Virus record (IMG/VR): IMGVR_UViG_3300025132_000021
Location: 96,343-160,342 of that record
DNA from: a virus
Length of the DNA: 64,000 nt
Direction: 5' to 3' (one strand)
Shown: in pieces, positions 34,388 to 41,636 of the stretch
How the letters are laid out: each line of letters starts with the position of its first letter
How positions within the stretch are numbered: position 1 is the stretch's first letter
Notes under the pieces: model-generated
What the model saw: the letters and a program-made list of their open reading frames with translations, nothing else
The model's database searches: none
What the model was told of the DNA's origin: nothing
Translations under genes and position numbers: made by a program

Positions 34388-35134
34388 ATGCTAATCATGG
34401 GTTATGCTAACATTCCCAGAGAAGATAAAGTTTCAGACGGCGGTGATGACGCATGGTTTGTCACTAATTCTATTGTTAATGCGATGGGTGTTGCTGATGG
34501 CGTAGGTTCTTGGAGAAGAATGGGTATCAATGCAGGCAATTGCGCTCGGTGTGTAATGCGAGTTGCTAAAGATTATTTTATTAACGGTAGAGAAGTTGTT
34601 TCAGAAAGTTTAGAAGAAGCCAATAGTTCTTGCAGAGAACAAGGGTCCACCACAGCCTTAGTAGCCTACTTAGATGATGCCCAATTACTAAACATTAGTC
34701 AAATCGGAGATTCCAATTTAATTATTATTCGTGATGGTGAAGTAAAGTTTCAAACATCTTCTGGAACTCACTCCCGAAATGTTCCGTTTTCTATGGGTCT
34801 CGGTTCTAAAGATAAGTTTAACAAAGTTTTAACTGATTACACATTTTATTGTAAAACTGGAGACATTATTATCATGGGAACTGATGGTCTTTGGGATAAT
34901 CTTTATCCAGTCCAAGTCATAGATATTCTCAAGGCTACTAATCTTAAAAGTCCCACTCGTATGGCTAAAGTTTTATGCAATATCGCTTACAACATGAGTG
35001 AGGACGAAGAAATCTGGAGTCCCTTTGCTCAAGATGCTTATGAAGCAGGAGATATTTATGATACTTTAGATTTGTCAATTTGGGAAGGTGGTAAGCCTGA
35101 TGATATTACTATCGTTGTGGCTATCGTTGAATAA
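34388..35134 (+). CDS. PP2C-family protein phosphatase, 248 aa
   Basis: Metal-dependent Ser/Thr phosphatase. Motifs: MGVADGVGSW (residues 33-42, metal-binding Asp), GSTTALVA, IGDSN (near 112), MGTDGLWDN (near 157, metal Asp) and GKPDDITIVVA near the C-terminus, the expected PPM order. It would act in the host cytoplasm, perhaps opposing host kinases or the kinase-like protein at 27667. Independent promoter 30 nt upstream. The 3' end overlaps the convergent small membrane gene. Family assignment is secure; target unknown. Confidence 0.88.
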   Translation: MLIMGYANIPREDKVSDGGDDAWFVTNSIVNAMGVADGVGSWRRMGINAGNCARCVMRVAKDYFINGREVVSESLEEANSSCREQGSTTALVAYLDDAQLLNISQIGDSNLIIIRDGEVKFQTSSGTHSRNVPFSMGLGSKDKFNKVLTDYTFYCKTGDIIIMGTDGLWDNLYPVQVIDILKATNLKSPTRMAKVLCNIAYNMSEDEEIWSPFAQDAYEAGDIYDTLDLSIWEGGKPDDITIVVAIVE

Positions 35135-35243
35135 GTTTTTCCACTTCTGCTCTCAAATTATTGTAGGCCGTCGTCGCAAACCAAGTAAAAAAACCAGCCC
35201 AACAACTCAAACTAAAGCAAAGTAAAATCCAGAACTCATTCAT
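35121..35243 (-). CDS. Small single-TM protein, 40 aa
   Basis: MNEFWILLCFSLSCWAGFF begins a hydrophobic segment (residues 4-24), followed by a charged helix ending VEKLIQR. Its ATG overlaps the preceding stop (ATGA). It converges with and overlaps the PP2C 3' end by 14 bp. Unrecognised. Confidence 0.55.
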   Translation of the reverse strand: MNEFWILLCFSLSCWAGFFTWFATTAYNNLRAEVEKLIQR

Positions 35244-35455
35244 TCTTCACTCAACTCATAAGAAACGCCGTAGAGAAAATCTTTCTCATACTCGGTGCTT
35301 ACAGATTTATCCTGTATCAACGGTTTAACTTCTTTTAGCAAATCATTAGTAAGTTGATATTGCAGTTCAAACATAGCATTAAAATGTTGATACAACAACA
35401 TAGCCGTAATAACCATTAACAGCACACAAGCCACAAAGGTAGGAACATCAATCAT
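35240..35455 (-). CDS. Small single-TM protein, 71 aa
   Basis: Hydrophobic N-terminal segment (residues 5-23, PTFVACVLLMVITAMLLY) followed by a polar helical domain with an acidic end. Topology resembles the 40-aa protein it is coupled to, so they may form a membrane pair. Follows the nuclease gene by 6 nt. Confidence 0.6.
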   Translation of the reverse strand: MIDVPTFVACVLLMVITAMLLYQHFNAMFELQYQLTNDLLKEVKPLIQDKSVSTEYEKDFLYGVSYELSEE

Positions 35456-35461
35456 CAGGAA

Positions 35462-36550
35462 TCAACTCCCAAAGCCAACGATACCCAATTGTCCCAATGC
35501 TGCTTCAGGAGTCAGCAACCCCGCCTCAACCTTTTCAGTTAAGACACCATAGGGCAAACAATGATTTTTCCAATCGCAATATCGGCACTGCCAATCACCA
35601 ATTTGAGCCAAAGGTTTCTTTTCCCAAGTGTTTGCACCAGTTTTACTGATGTCGCCAGAAGCCATCTTCTTTTCAAAAGTTTCTTCATCAAATCTGATTT
35701 GGTAATCTCGGTCAGGTGGATTTTCTACATCTTTTAAGTAATCTTGCATCATGTAATACCTGTCCATAATGTTATCCATAGTGAGTCCACCAACACGATT
35801 AAGAGTAATACCTGCCTCTAATGAAGCCAAAGCATCAGGTTCAATACGGTTGCCGTTGCGGTCTTTAATGATAACCTCTCCACCGTAGCCATCACTAAGG
35901 CTGATGTCAAAGTAAGTTGTCAAACCATCATCTACTTGACAATAAACAATACGGAATGAATCAATTTCCACACCATAGTATTCTTCTAATTTCCAGCGCA
36001 TTCGCAAATACAATGCGGTTTGCATTACATGGTCCATCTTAGGGTGTCCCATAGGATACCTCTTGTTGCCGATACCATAAACTTCTTTCTTAGAAAAGAA
36101 ACCACGGTTGGTCTTCATTTCCATACCGATAGCCTTAGTAGTAGAAATATCTGTAATCTCTCCTTCTTCATTCATTTCAAAATCACGAAGAAGTCCGTCT
36201 ACTTCACCAGAAATAATAAGTTCACCACGAGGGTCTCCATTTGAAATATCTTCACGGATAGGGATGTTGCCTTCAATCAGCACACCCATACGATTCCAAT
36301 GTGTCTGAAAGTTCTCTTCCATAGCATGACCTACGGCAAACTTGATGAAAGTTTGGTCATCAGGTCTGTTGGTTCGTGGCACGCCTGTTTTGCTATACCA
36401 AACTGCTCTATGGCACTTACCAATCAACTTTTCGTTGCCCACTTCGTCTGTAATTATGCAAGATGCACCTGTTGGGTTAAGTCCACCCTTACTGTATCTT
36501 ACATTTCCTTTTCTCATGCTGTTAAACACTGGTTTCAATATGTCTGTCAT
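35462..36550 (-). CDS. PD-(D/E)XK nuclease, Cas4/RecB-like, 362 aa
   Basis: ISGEVDGLLR (metal Asp) followed by IGMEMKTN (E-x-K) and HVMQTALYLR (Q-x3-Y) form a RecB-type active site at about residues 113-205. A Cys near residue 46 (KCHRAVW) plus CRYCDWKNHC near 322-331 match the four-Cys iron-sulphur arrangement of Cas4/AddB-like nucleases. It probably acts as an exonuclease or end-processing enzyme in viral recombination. GGTGATAGAC precedes the start; the leader is about 45 nt. No CRISPR locus accompanies it. Confidence 0.82.
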   Translation of the reverse strand: MTDILKPVFNSMRKGNVRYSKGGLNPTGASCIITDEVGNEKLIGKCHRAVWYSKTGVPRTNRPDDQTFIKFAVGHAMEENFQTHWNRMGVLIEGNIPIREDISNGDPRGELIISGEVDGLLRDFEMNEEGEITDISTTKAIGMEMKTNRGFFSKKEVYGIGNKRYPMGHPKMDHVMQTALYLRMRWKLEEYYGVEIDSFRIVYCQVDDGLTTYFDISLSDGYGGEVIIKDRNGNRIEPDALASLEAGITLNRVGGLTMDNIMDRYYMMQDYLKDVENPPDRDYQIRFDEETFEKKMASGDISKTGANTWEKKPLAQIGDWQCRYCDWKNHCLPYGVLTEKVEAGLLTPEAALGQLGIVGFGS

Positions 36551-36627
36551 CGTCTATCACCTTTTCAATCAACAGGCTGGTGCGCCTATCTCTTAATTAT
36601 CCCTAATGTGTAGGACTCATATAAAGG

Positions 36628-36792
36628 TTATGCACTACGACCCGCACGCTTGAACTCATCTTTGAGGCAAACACCGACAACAATTCTTGCACCTGAAGCA
36701 TCTTCAATAGTAACTTTCAAATGTTTTTTCTTTTCACCATAGTCTTCAAAGACTAACCATTTGCCTTCTCCGAGTTCTAATCTAACTTGCAT
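36628..36792 (-). CDS. Small basic/acidic protein, 54 aa
   Basis: MQVRLELGEGKWLVFEDYGE, then alternating beta-type strands with KVTIEDASGARIVVGVCLK. Likely a small beta-sheet protein. It lies 11 nt after the 36804-37292 gene and ends in the promoter of the nuclease gene. Too short for the usual ORF cut-off but with consistent codon use. Unrecognised. Confidence 0.55.
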   Translation of the reverse strand: MQVRLELGEGKWLVFEDYGEKKKHLKVTIEDASGARIVVGVCLKDEFKRAGRSA

Positions 36793-36803
36793 TTAATCAC
36801 CAA

Positions 36804-37292
36804 TCAGAAAAGTTCTTCATCTTCTGGGTTAGACTCTGCATCTGGCTCGGACTCTCCTGTGCCTTGATTAGCAAACATGAAATCCATACGAGGCATCATA
36901 CTCAATGTCCCATCTTTTACAAAGCGAACTAAGTTTTCACCGATAATGGCTTCAGTAGATTCTGCTACATCTGCCAATTTATTCCAATCGCCAAACCATG
37001 CGACATCGTGGCGTGTAATTGGAGTATCTTGATACATCATCACCATTTTCTTATGTTTCAACCCATGACTTTCAGCCACAGCACGGAAAAAGAAATCAGT
37101 TTGAGTATTGTCGGCAGATTCATTAGGGTCTGCAAACATAAAGACCATTACGAAACCATCAGGAATAGTTTCATTTTCTTCTAATTGTTTCATTACATCT
37201 CGCAAATCGTGAGATTCTGGTTGATGCTCGCAACTATCCGTAGCGCAGCAATCGTGTTCTTCTTCTTTTTCATTATCTTTACTAATACTCAT
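36804..37292 (-). CDS. Hypothetical acidic protein, 162 aa
   Basis: Acidic, Cys/His-bearing N-terminus (EEEHDCCATDSCEH) and acidic C-terminal tail (DAESNPEDEELF) around an alpha/beta core (GFVMVFMFADPN, KKMVMMYQDTP). The Cys/His cluster might bind metal. The start overlaps the previous stop (ATGA). Its tail resembles that of the membrane protein at 463-1017 (DEELF). Function unknown. Confidence 0.6.
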   Translation of the reverse strand: MSISKDNEKEEEHDCCATDSCEHQPESHDLRDVMKQLEENETIPDGFVMVFMFADPNESADNTQTDFFFRAVAESHGLKHKKMVMMYQDTPITRHDVAWFGDWNKLADVAESTEAIIGENLVRFVKDGTLSMMPRMDFMFANQGTGESEPDAESNPEDEELF

Positions 37293-37870
37293 TGTCTTTC
37301 ACCTAACATTTGTTCAATCTGGTCATCAGGAACGCCCTTGCTCTTAAGATAAGTAGCAAAGTCAAACCCTTCCCAGTTTTTAATCACATCTAACATCGTT
37401 TGAAAATCTCCAAACAATTGTTCAGTCGGAACTTTTTGATTCTTCTGCACCACTTCTTTTTGACCCGGAATCTTATAATGACTTACATTGACAAAGTATT
37501 TCTTATCAATCATAGAAGAAACTACTGCACGAGCCAAGTCTGCATTCTTTTGTGAATCCAGATTAACACGAACCTTTTCTTGAGAGTGTGGTAAAAGTTC
37601 TGCTTGATGTTGAACAATAGCATTCAGAAATAAGTCTGGGTTGCTATCCAACCAACCTTTAATTTCTCCATCAGTAGTTCCACGCTGCTTCAAAAACTCT
37701 GTAAAGTTTCCTGCTGTGCTAACCACGAAACGCAAAGGATTATCTAAAATGTTAAACATGACGAAATAAACATCATCTCGGTCAGCCGTGTTTCGCATCA
37801 CGACTTCAGAAGTTACGACAACTTCCATATCATTGTTCAAGCCAAGTTGAACCTTGTTAATCTTGTCCAT
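37289..37870 (-). CDS. Hypothetical protein, 193 aa
   Basis: Begins MDKINKVQLGLNNDMEVVV; N-terminal half beta-rich, C-terminal half helical with a short repeat-like pair (FTEFLKQRGTTDGEIKGWL and FATYLKSKGVPDDQIEQML), each a small helix-turn-helix-like module. ATG 37870 is chosen over 37888 because the TATA-like box is exactly 30 nt upstream. Unrecognised. Confidence 0.6.
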   Translation of the reverse strand: MDKINKVQLGLNNDMEVVVTSEVVMRNTADRDDVYFVMFNILDNPLRFVVSTAGNFTEFLKQRGTTDGEIKGWLDSNPDLFLNAIVQHQAELLPHSQEKVRVNLDSQKNADLARAVVSSMIDKKYFVNVSHYKIPGQKEVVQKNQKVPTEQLFGDFQTMLDVIKNWEGFDFATYLKSKGVPDDQIEQMLGERQ

Positions 37871-37891
37871 ACTGTTATTATGCCCCATGAC

Positions 37892-38446
37892 TTACTTAAA
37901 CCTTCGTAAGATTTCGGGCAAATCTTCAATCGGGTGCATATCTTCATCGTTTTCTAACCAAACATTGGCGCAGATAGTTTGCACATCTACACCTTTGGCT
38001 TTAACTTCGTGAGCATAGTTCCAACCCATAAGTTTTACTTTGGGTTTCTTAGAATCTCCGTCGGCAGTAGTCCAAACCACGATAGCATCATCACGAACAT
38101 AACTTTTCAATTGATTAGGAGGAATCATTCGCTTGAACTTGTCCCATTGATGAGGTCGCAAACCTTTGATTTCAAGAGCCTGTCCATAAACATTCAAATC
38201 TCCTTTCAAAGTTTTGTTAGTAAAATCAATGTAGTGTTCTACAATATCTTCTTTCGGAATAAATCTTTTCAGATAAACCGCAGTTGCCTTTTCTGATTTG
38301 ACTCCAACCAGATTACTACTTATTTTATTATGATTGTAAGCACCAGAACCTTTTGAACCTTCGCCACCATAATGATTGACGATATTTTCAGCGTGTTGCT
38401 GACACCACTTTAATTCTTTCGGGAATAGTTTGACTGTGGCTACCAT
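37892..38446 (-). CDS. Possible PD-(D/E)XK nuclease or resolvase, 184 aa
   Basis: The segment KGDLNVYGQALEIKG (about residues 79-93) gives D-x9-E-x-K, the pattern of restriction-endonuclease-fold enzymes, followed by a strand (DDAIVVWTTAD). An N-terminal helix and conserved-looking GGEGSKGSGAYN precede it. Small size and fold would fit a Holliday-junction resolvase or a phage-type nuclease. The motif is suggestive only. Confidence 0.45.
   Translation of the reverse strand: MVATVKLFPKELKWCQQHAENIVNHYGGEGSKGSGAYNHNKISSNLVGVKSEKATAVYLKRFIPKEDIVEHYIDFTNKTLKGDLNVYGQALEIKGLRPHQWDKFKRMIPPNQLKSYVRDDAIVVWTTADGDSKKPKVKLMGWNYAHEVKAKGVDVQTICANVWLENDEDMHPIEDLPEILRRFK
37893..37900 (-). promoter_or_regulatory. 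TATA-like promoter for the 37289-37870 gene
   Basis: Minus-strand TTTAAGTA exactly 30 nt before ATG 37870, lying in the end of the upstream gene. Confidence 0.6.
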
Positions 38447-38490
38447 GTTTCCTCAAGACTCCTACACCATCAATCTACTTAAACCTTTGG

Positions 38491-38622
38491 TTAAAGTTCA
38501 GAGGGTGAACCTGCACCTTCCCAACAAGATTTTTGACAATACCAATCGTGAAATGGATTATGATTGCGATTGATGATGAGTTCTGTTGAATCGGCCTTAC
38601 GCCCACAAAAAGCACATTTCAT
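38491..38622 (-). CDS. Zinc-finger microprotein, 43 aa
   Basis: MKCAFCGRKADSTELI, then HDWYCQKSCWEG: CxxC-x23-CxxxC, a treble-clef-like layout. Start overlaps the upstream stop (TAATG), supporting translation. One of a cluster of Cys-rich microproteins here. Confidence 0.6.
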   Translation of the reverse strand: MKCAFCGRKADSTELIINRNHNPFHDWYCQKSCWEGAGSPSEL

Positions 38623-38741
38623 TAGAGCCTCCCTCCAAAAACATTACAGCCAACACAACAACCATTCTGTTTGAAACAAGAAAGTTCTCGGTAATCCCAA
38701 AGAACCTTTCCACAAAGTTGGCAGGAAACTTCATCACTCAT
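38622..38741 (-). CDS. Zinc-ribbon microprotein, 39 aa
   Basis: MSDEVSCQLCGKVLWDY, then SCFKQNGCCVGC: two CxxC pairs. It follows the 76-aa zinc protein by 2 nt and overlaps the next one. Unrecognised, but the tightly coupled layout supports it. Confidence 0.6.
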   Translation of the reverse strand: MSDEVSCQLCGKVLWDYRELSCFKQNGCCVGCNVFGGRL

Positions 38742-38743
38742 TA

Positions 38744-38974
38744 TTACCACCACTTCTCTGTTTGCTTGTATGCGTGCTTTACAACTTTAGCAGGGTCTTC
38801 CCATTTCTCCAGAGGAATCTTTATTTCCGATTTACAGTTTTCATTCTTACAGATGACTTCAATAAATCCATACTCATGTTTCTTCTTATTTCTTGTGGGG
38901 TGAAATATAACTACGGCTTGTTCTTGATGACAAATGATACAATGTTTGTTCTCTTCTGCGTGTATGGTGTCCAT
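38744..38974 (-). CDS. Zinc-finger protein, 76 aa
   Basis: CIICHQEQ near residue 12 and CKNENCKSE near residue 43 form a zinc-binding pair around a beta hairpin, followed by an amphipathic helix (WEDPAKVVKHAYKQTEKWW). A box GTTAAGTA lies 32 nt upstream. First gene of a three-gene zinc-protein unit. Function unknown. Confidence 0.6.
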   Translation of the reverse strand: MDTIHAEENKHCIICHQEQAVVIFHPTRNKKKHEYGFIEVICKNENCKSEIKIPLEKWEDPAKVVKHAYKQTEKWW

Positions 38975-38997
38975 ACATAATAGTATGGTGCATCTAA

Positions 38998-39132
38998 CTA
39001 CTTAACCATTCGCTTCGCTCTTTCGCTGTTGCGTTTCATGTTGGCAGTAGTGTTAATACCATATCGCCAAATATCAATCAATGCTAAAGTTAGCAACACT
39101 CCAAAACTCGCTAAGACAATTTCCCAGACCAT
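38998..39132 (-). CDS. Small single-TM protein, 44 aa
   Basis: MVWEIVLASFGVLLTLALID is hydrophobic and is followed by a basic tail (KRNSERAKRMVK), giving N-out/C-in topology by the positive-inside rule. Ends exactly at the promoter of the 38974 gene. Unrecognised. Confidence 0.5.
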   Translation of the reverse strand: MVWEIVLASFGVLLTLALIDIWRYGINTTANMKRNSERAKRMVK

Positions 39133-39164
39133 AGATTAACTATGACCGACGACTGTTATGAACT

Positions 39165-39302
39165 TTACATAGCGTCCATCAATTTCTTGAGGTGTTTCCT
39201 CAAAACTTCAATTGGTTCTTTGAGATATTCCTTTCTATCCCACGCTTGCACAACATTTAGTGCAGCCAGCAGCACTTCCTCATTATGATAGTTCCCATCC
39301 AT
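39165..39302 (-). CDS. Small helical protein, 45 aa
   Basis: MDGNYHNEEVLLAALNVVQ continues as a helical, charged peptide ending KHLKKLMDAM. A TTTATATC box (39326-39333) lies 31 nt before the ATG, which supports it as a real leaderless gene. Function unknown. Confidence 0.5.
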   Translation of the reverse strand: MDGNYHNEEVLLAALNVVQAWDRKEYLKEPIEVLRKHLKKLMDAM

Positions 39303-39325
39303 CACTTAGTCCTAAATCATACTGT

Positions 39326-39333
39326 GATATAAA
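39326..39333 (-). promoter_or_regulatory. TATA-like promoter for the 45-aa gene
   Basis: Minus-strand TTTATATC 31 nt before ATG 39302. Confidence 0.5.
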
Positions 39334-39344
39334 CTTTCAGGTTG

Positions 39345-39472
39345 AACTTGACCAGATAAGGGTATTTCCCTCCCCGGATAAGGGAGGCGCATAGCGACGG
39401 GAAAAGGCTGTTCCTGTAACGGAAGCGAAGCGACGACCCTACCGAGGGCTACGAAAGTTTTCTCGGTAGATG
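39345..39472. ncRNA. Hairpin-rich intergenic region after the endonuclease VII gene
   Basis: No gene. It holds CTACCGAG/CTCGGTAG (39439-39469, 8-bp stem), CCTCCC/GGGAGG (39369-39387) and a repeated GATAAGGG. The 8-bp stem lies 4 nt beyond the stop of the minus-strand gene ending at 39474, so a structured 3' UTR or processed RNA is likeliest. No T-run follows. Confidence 0.4.
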
Positions 39473-39473
39473 A

Positions 39474-40349
39474 CTACTGGATTCCCGGTTTGTCTAATGG
39501 TGGTGCTTCTAAATAATTCAACAAACTTTTAGCCCAAACTTCAGGACAATCATGCTTCTTAATCAAACCTTCCATCGTATTACAATGGCTACATAGCACA
39601 CCACGAATCTTACCTGTCTCATGGTCATGGTCAATACAAGCAATCTTAGGATTACTTGCCCCGCCGTTTCTGTGTTCTATATCAGTTCCACAGATTTGAC
39701 AATTATGAACAGTCATAATATGGTTCTTTAACACATGAGCCGTAGTAGAATACTTGCCTTTCTTCATCACACAGGCTCCACATACCATTACGCTTTCATC
39801 TAAGTCAAAAGTCATAGCAATACCTTTTTGCCCAGAGATTCCACAGCACCAACAAGTTTCACCTTTGTATTGTTCGTGGCTAACGCAAGTGCTACAAAGT
39901 TGATAAGTGCTATTCGTGATACGACGAAACTCTCCACAACTTTGGCATTCTGCCTCGGTTCTGGTTCTGATTCTATCTGCTTTTGGCACAGTGATTAAAT
40001 CTGTATCCTTAAAAGTTGGCGGTCGCTCAACCCATGCTTCACGGTATTCCAAAAATCTTTCCCATGCCCAACCTTTACATTTTCTGGACCAAACTTTATG
40101 GCAGCCATTACAAAGCATTTTATTTTCTTTGATATGAAAGGCTTCGTCTGCTTGACAAACTTTTCCGCAACTATCACAAGTTTCTTGATTATATCTCCAT
40201 TTATTAGCACAGCCCGCACACAATTGATATTTACCTTGCCAAATAGCAGCCAGTTCATTACAACCACCACGACAAATGCCTAAGCCTTTGTTTTTGATTC
40301 GTTGTTCAGGAGAAACTTCTGGTAACGGACAGTTTCGCCATGCTACCAT
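39474..40349 (-). CDS. Recombination endonuclease VII-like protein with multiple zinc fingers, 291 aa
   Basis: The C-terminal about 80 residues have the endonuclease VII His-Me pattern: CQICGTDI, then IDHDHETGKIRGVLCSHCN, with zinc Cys pairs flanking the catalytic DHDH. Phage relatives resolve branched DNA before packaging. The N-terminal 200 residues carry at least four further CxxC pairs (for example CDSCGK, CNGCHK, CQSCGE, CWCCGI), so several zinc fingers are fused in front. ATG 40349 is chosen because the box is exactly 30 nt upstream; an upstream GTG frame is rejected. Confidence 0.85.
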   Translation of the reverse strand: MVAWRNCPLPEVSPEQRIKNKGLGICRGGCNELAAIWQGKYQLCAGCANKWRYNQETCDSCGKVCQADEAFHIKENKMLCNGCHKVWSRKCKGWAWERFLEYREAWVERPPTFKDTDLITVPKADRIRTRTEAECQSCGEFRRITNSTYQLCSTCVSHEQYKGETCWCCGISGQKGIAMTFDLDESVMVCGACVMKKGKYSTTAHVLKNHIMTVHNCQICGTDIEHRNGGASNPKIACIDHDHETGKIRGVLCSHCNTMEGLIKKHDCPEVWAKSLLNYLEAPPLDKPGIQ

Positions 40350-40366
40350 ACTACTTCTAAAGTGTA

Positions 40367-40588
40367 TCACTTACTTAAACTATCTTCAGGCGCACAGCCT
40401 TCGCAACAATAAAGATAACCACCTTGCATAATATCAAAGTCCTCATGGCAGACCCGACAAACTCGGTGTCGCCATCTAAGAGCATAACAAACAACCAAAC
40501 GGGCTTCTTCAAGGCTTACTGCGGCCTCGTTTTGAATTAAACCACTCTCTACGGTCAAGCCTTTTACTTGACACCATGATTCCAGCAT
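40367..40588 (-). CDS. Zinc-finger protein, 73 aa
   Basis: Begins MLESWCQVKGLTVESG; the C-terminal half has CRVCHEDF and YLYCCEGC, a zinc-binding pair. ATG 40588 is preferred to 40597 because the TTTATGTA box is exactly 30 nt upstream. Unrecognised; overlaps the promoter of the endonuclease gene. Confidence 0.6.
   Translation of the reverse strand: MLESWCQVKGLTVESGLIQNEAAVSLEEARLVVCYALRWRHRVCRVCHEDFDIMQGGYLYCCEGCAPEDSLSK
40372..40379 (-). promoter_or_regulatory. TATA-like promoter for the endonuclease VII gene
   Basis: Minus-strand TTTAAGTA exactly 30 nt before ATG 40349, inside the 3' end of the upstream gene. Confidence 0.65.
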
Positions 40589-40596
40589 AGTAGGCA

Positions 40597-40618
40597 TAGG
40601 TCGTCAGACCTACATAAA
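40597..40618 (-). promoter_or_regulatory. TATA-like promoter plus inverted repeat
   Basis: Minus-strand TTTATGTA (40611-40618), 30 nt from ATG 40588, overlaps the inverted repeat TAGGTC-GTCA-GACCTA (40597-40612). A second TTTAAGTA lies 17 nt further upstream, so the promoter may be doubled. Confidence 0.55.
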
Positions 40619-40636
40619 ACTAACGACTACTTAAAT

Positions 40637-40969
40637 CTATTCATCCCAGCGTGATTCTACATAGGATTCAGAATCTCTGTCCCAAAACATCAGAGATAGA
40701 GTCGGTGGATTTGGTCGGTGCATATACACCACATCATAAGATTTCAAAAATGCTACGGTGCATTGAGTTAGTCCCGTGATAAACAAACGAATATGATTTT
40801 GTTTCTTACCCAAACGATTGAACCAACCTAATGCTCTGGATTCTAACCATTCCATATCAAGCATACGCTCTGTGGGAATAGATTCCCACACCGCTTCGCT
40901 TACCGCCGCATCTTGCCATGTGATTTCGTGTCGCCCTTTAATCAATGCTACATTTACTTCTTCACTCAT
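40637..40969 (-). CDS. Hypothetical protein, 110 aa
   Basis: Unrecognised alpha/beta protein beginning MSEEVNVALIKGRHEITW, with Trp-rich segments and an acidic end. Its ATG overlaps the end of the upstream zinc-ribbon gene. No membrane segment. Confidence 0.55.
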   Translation of the reverse strand: MSEEVNVALIKGRHEITWQDAAVSEAVWESIPTERMLDMEWLESRALGWFNRLGKKQNHIRLFITGLTQCTVAFLKSYDVVYMHRPNPPTLSLMFWDRDSESYVESRWDE

Positions 40970-41114
40970 AATTCATTCCTCCGCCTTCAATATCCATAAA
41001 TCCGCACTTCGGACAATACCAAACTTCATGTTTCTCAATCCGTGTGGGTGCTAAGACCATCATGCTACGACAAATCGGACACGGTGGACCCGTGGGTCTC
41101 CGATAGGTCATCAT
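40962..41114 (-). CDS. Zinc-ribbon microprotein, 50 aa
   Basis: PCPICRSMMVL, then WYCPKCGFMD: CxxC-x18-CxxC, a typical small zinc ribbon. Two adjacent ATG codons (41114, 41111) are possible starts. The stop overlaps the next gene by 8 nt. Likely a nucleic-acid or protein adaptor; function unknown. Confidence 0.6.
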   Translation of the reverse strand: MMTYRRPTGPPCPICRSMMVLAPTRIEKHEVWYCPKCGFMDIEGGGMNYE

Positions 41115-41125
41115 AGGGCATCACT

Positions 41126-41569
41126 TCAGTTGTAGCGGTTGTTGTATTCCGCATAGAGTTCATCGGTCAAATCAAAGATTTGCTGAACCATATTCTGTGG
41201 TTGATTCTCGGCATCCATTTGCGCTGCAATCAAAGCCGTAGCATTGTTCAAACACATACCCAAAGTAATGCGTTGTTGTGTAGACATTACTCCTGCACTG
41301 GAGTCGCCAATGTAAATCTTTTCACCACTTGGAGAAATTAGCGTAATCTTTGCGTGTTCGGACTTGCTAACCAAAGCAAATTGCACCTTAGAGCCTTCCG
41401 CAGACTTAAACTTACCTGCATATCGCCCTTTCAGGTCAAACATTCCAATCTCGCCTTTAGGATTTGAAACACCAGCAGGCCCTTTGAAGTAATATCTTAG
41501 GGTTTCTCCTCGTTCAAATCTTTTAGCATCGTATCCATCTTCGCATTCAATTTCTATATTTACGCTCAT
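41126..41569 (-). CDS. Hypothetical beta-rich protein, 147 aa
   Basis: N-terminal about 85 residues are predicted beta strands (RYYFKGPAG, KFKSAEGSKVQFALVS, KITLISPSGEKIYIG) and the C-terminal 60 are helical. GGAGATGATAAG precedes ATG 41569. The box CTAATAAA (minus sense TTTATTAG, 41626-41633) lies about 64 nt upstream, giving a leader that includes GGTCATCTGACC, a possible operator or hairpin. Family unknown. Confidence 0.6.
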   Translation of the reverse strand: MSVNIEIECEDGYDAKRFERGETLRYYFKGPAGVSNPKGEIGMFDLKGRYAGKFKSAEGSKVQFALVSKSEHAKITLISPSGEKIYIGDSSAGVMSTQQRITLGMCLNNATALIAAQMDAENQPQNMVQQIFDLTDELYAEYNNRYN

Positions 41570-41636
41570 CTTATCATCTCCTAACCATTCTGGTCGGTTC
41601 TTACTTTACCATAGGTCAGATGACCCTAATAAAGTT

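Noticed and set aside
35462-36550. Cas4 as part of a CRISPR adaptation module
   Set aside because: Fe-S PD-(D/E)XK nuclease motifs are present, but no cas1, cas2 or repeats nearby; such nucleases are common as stand-alone viral genes.
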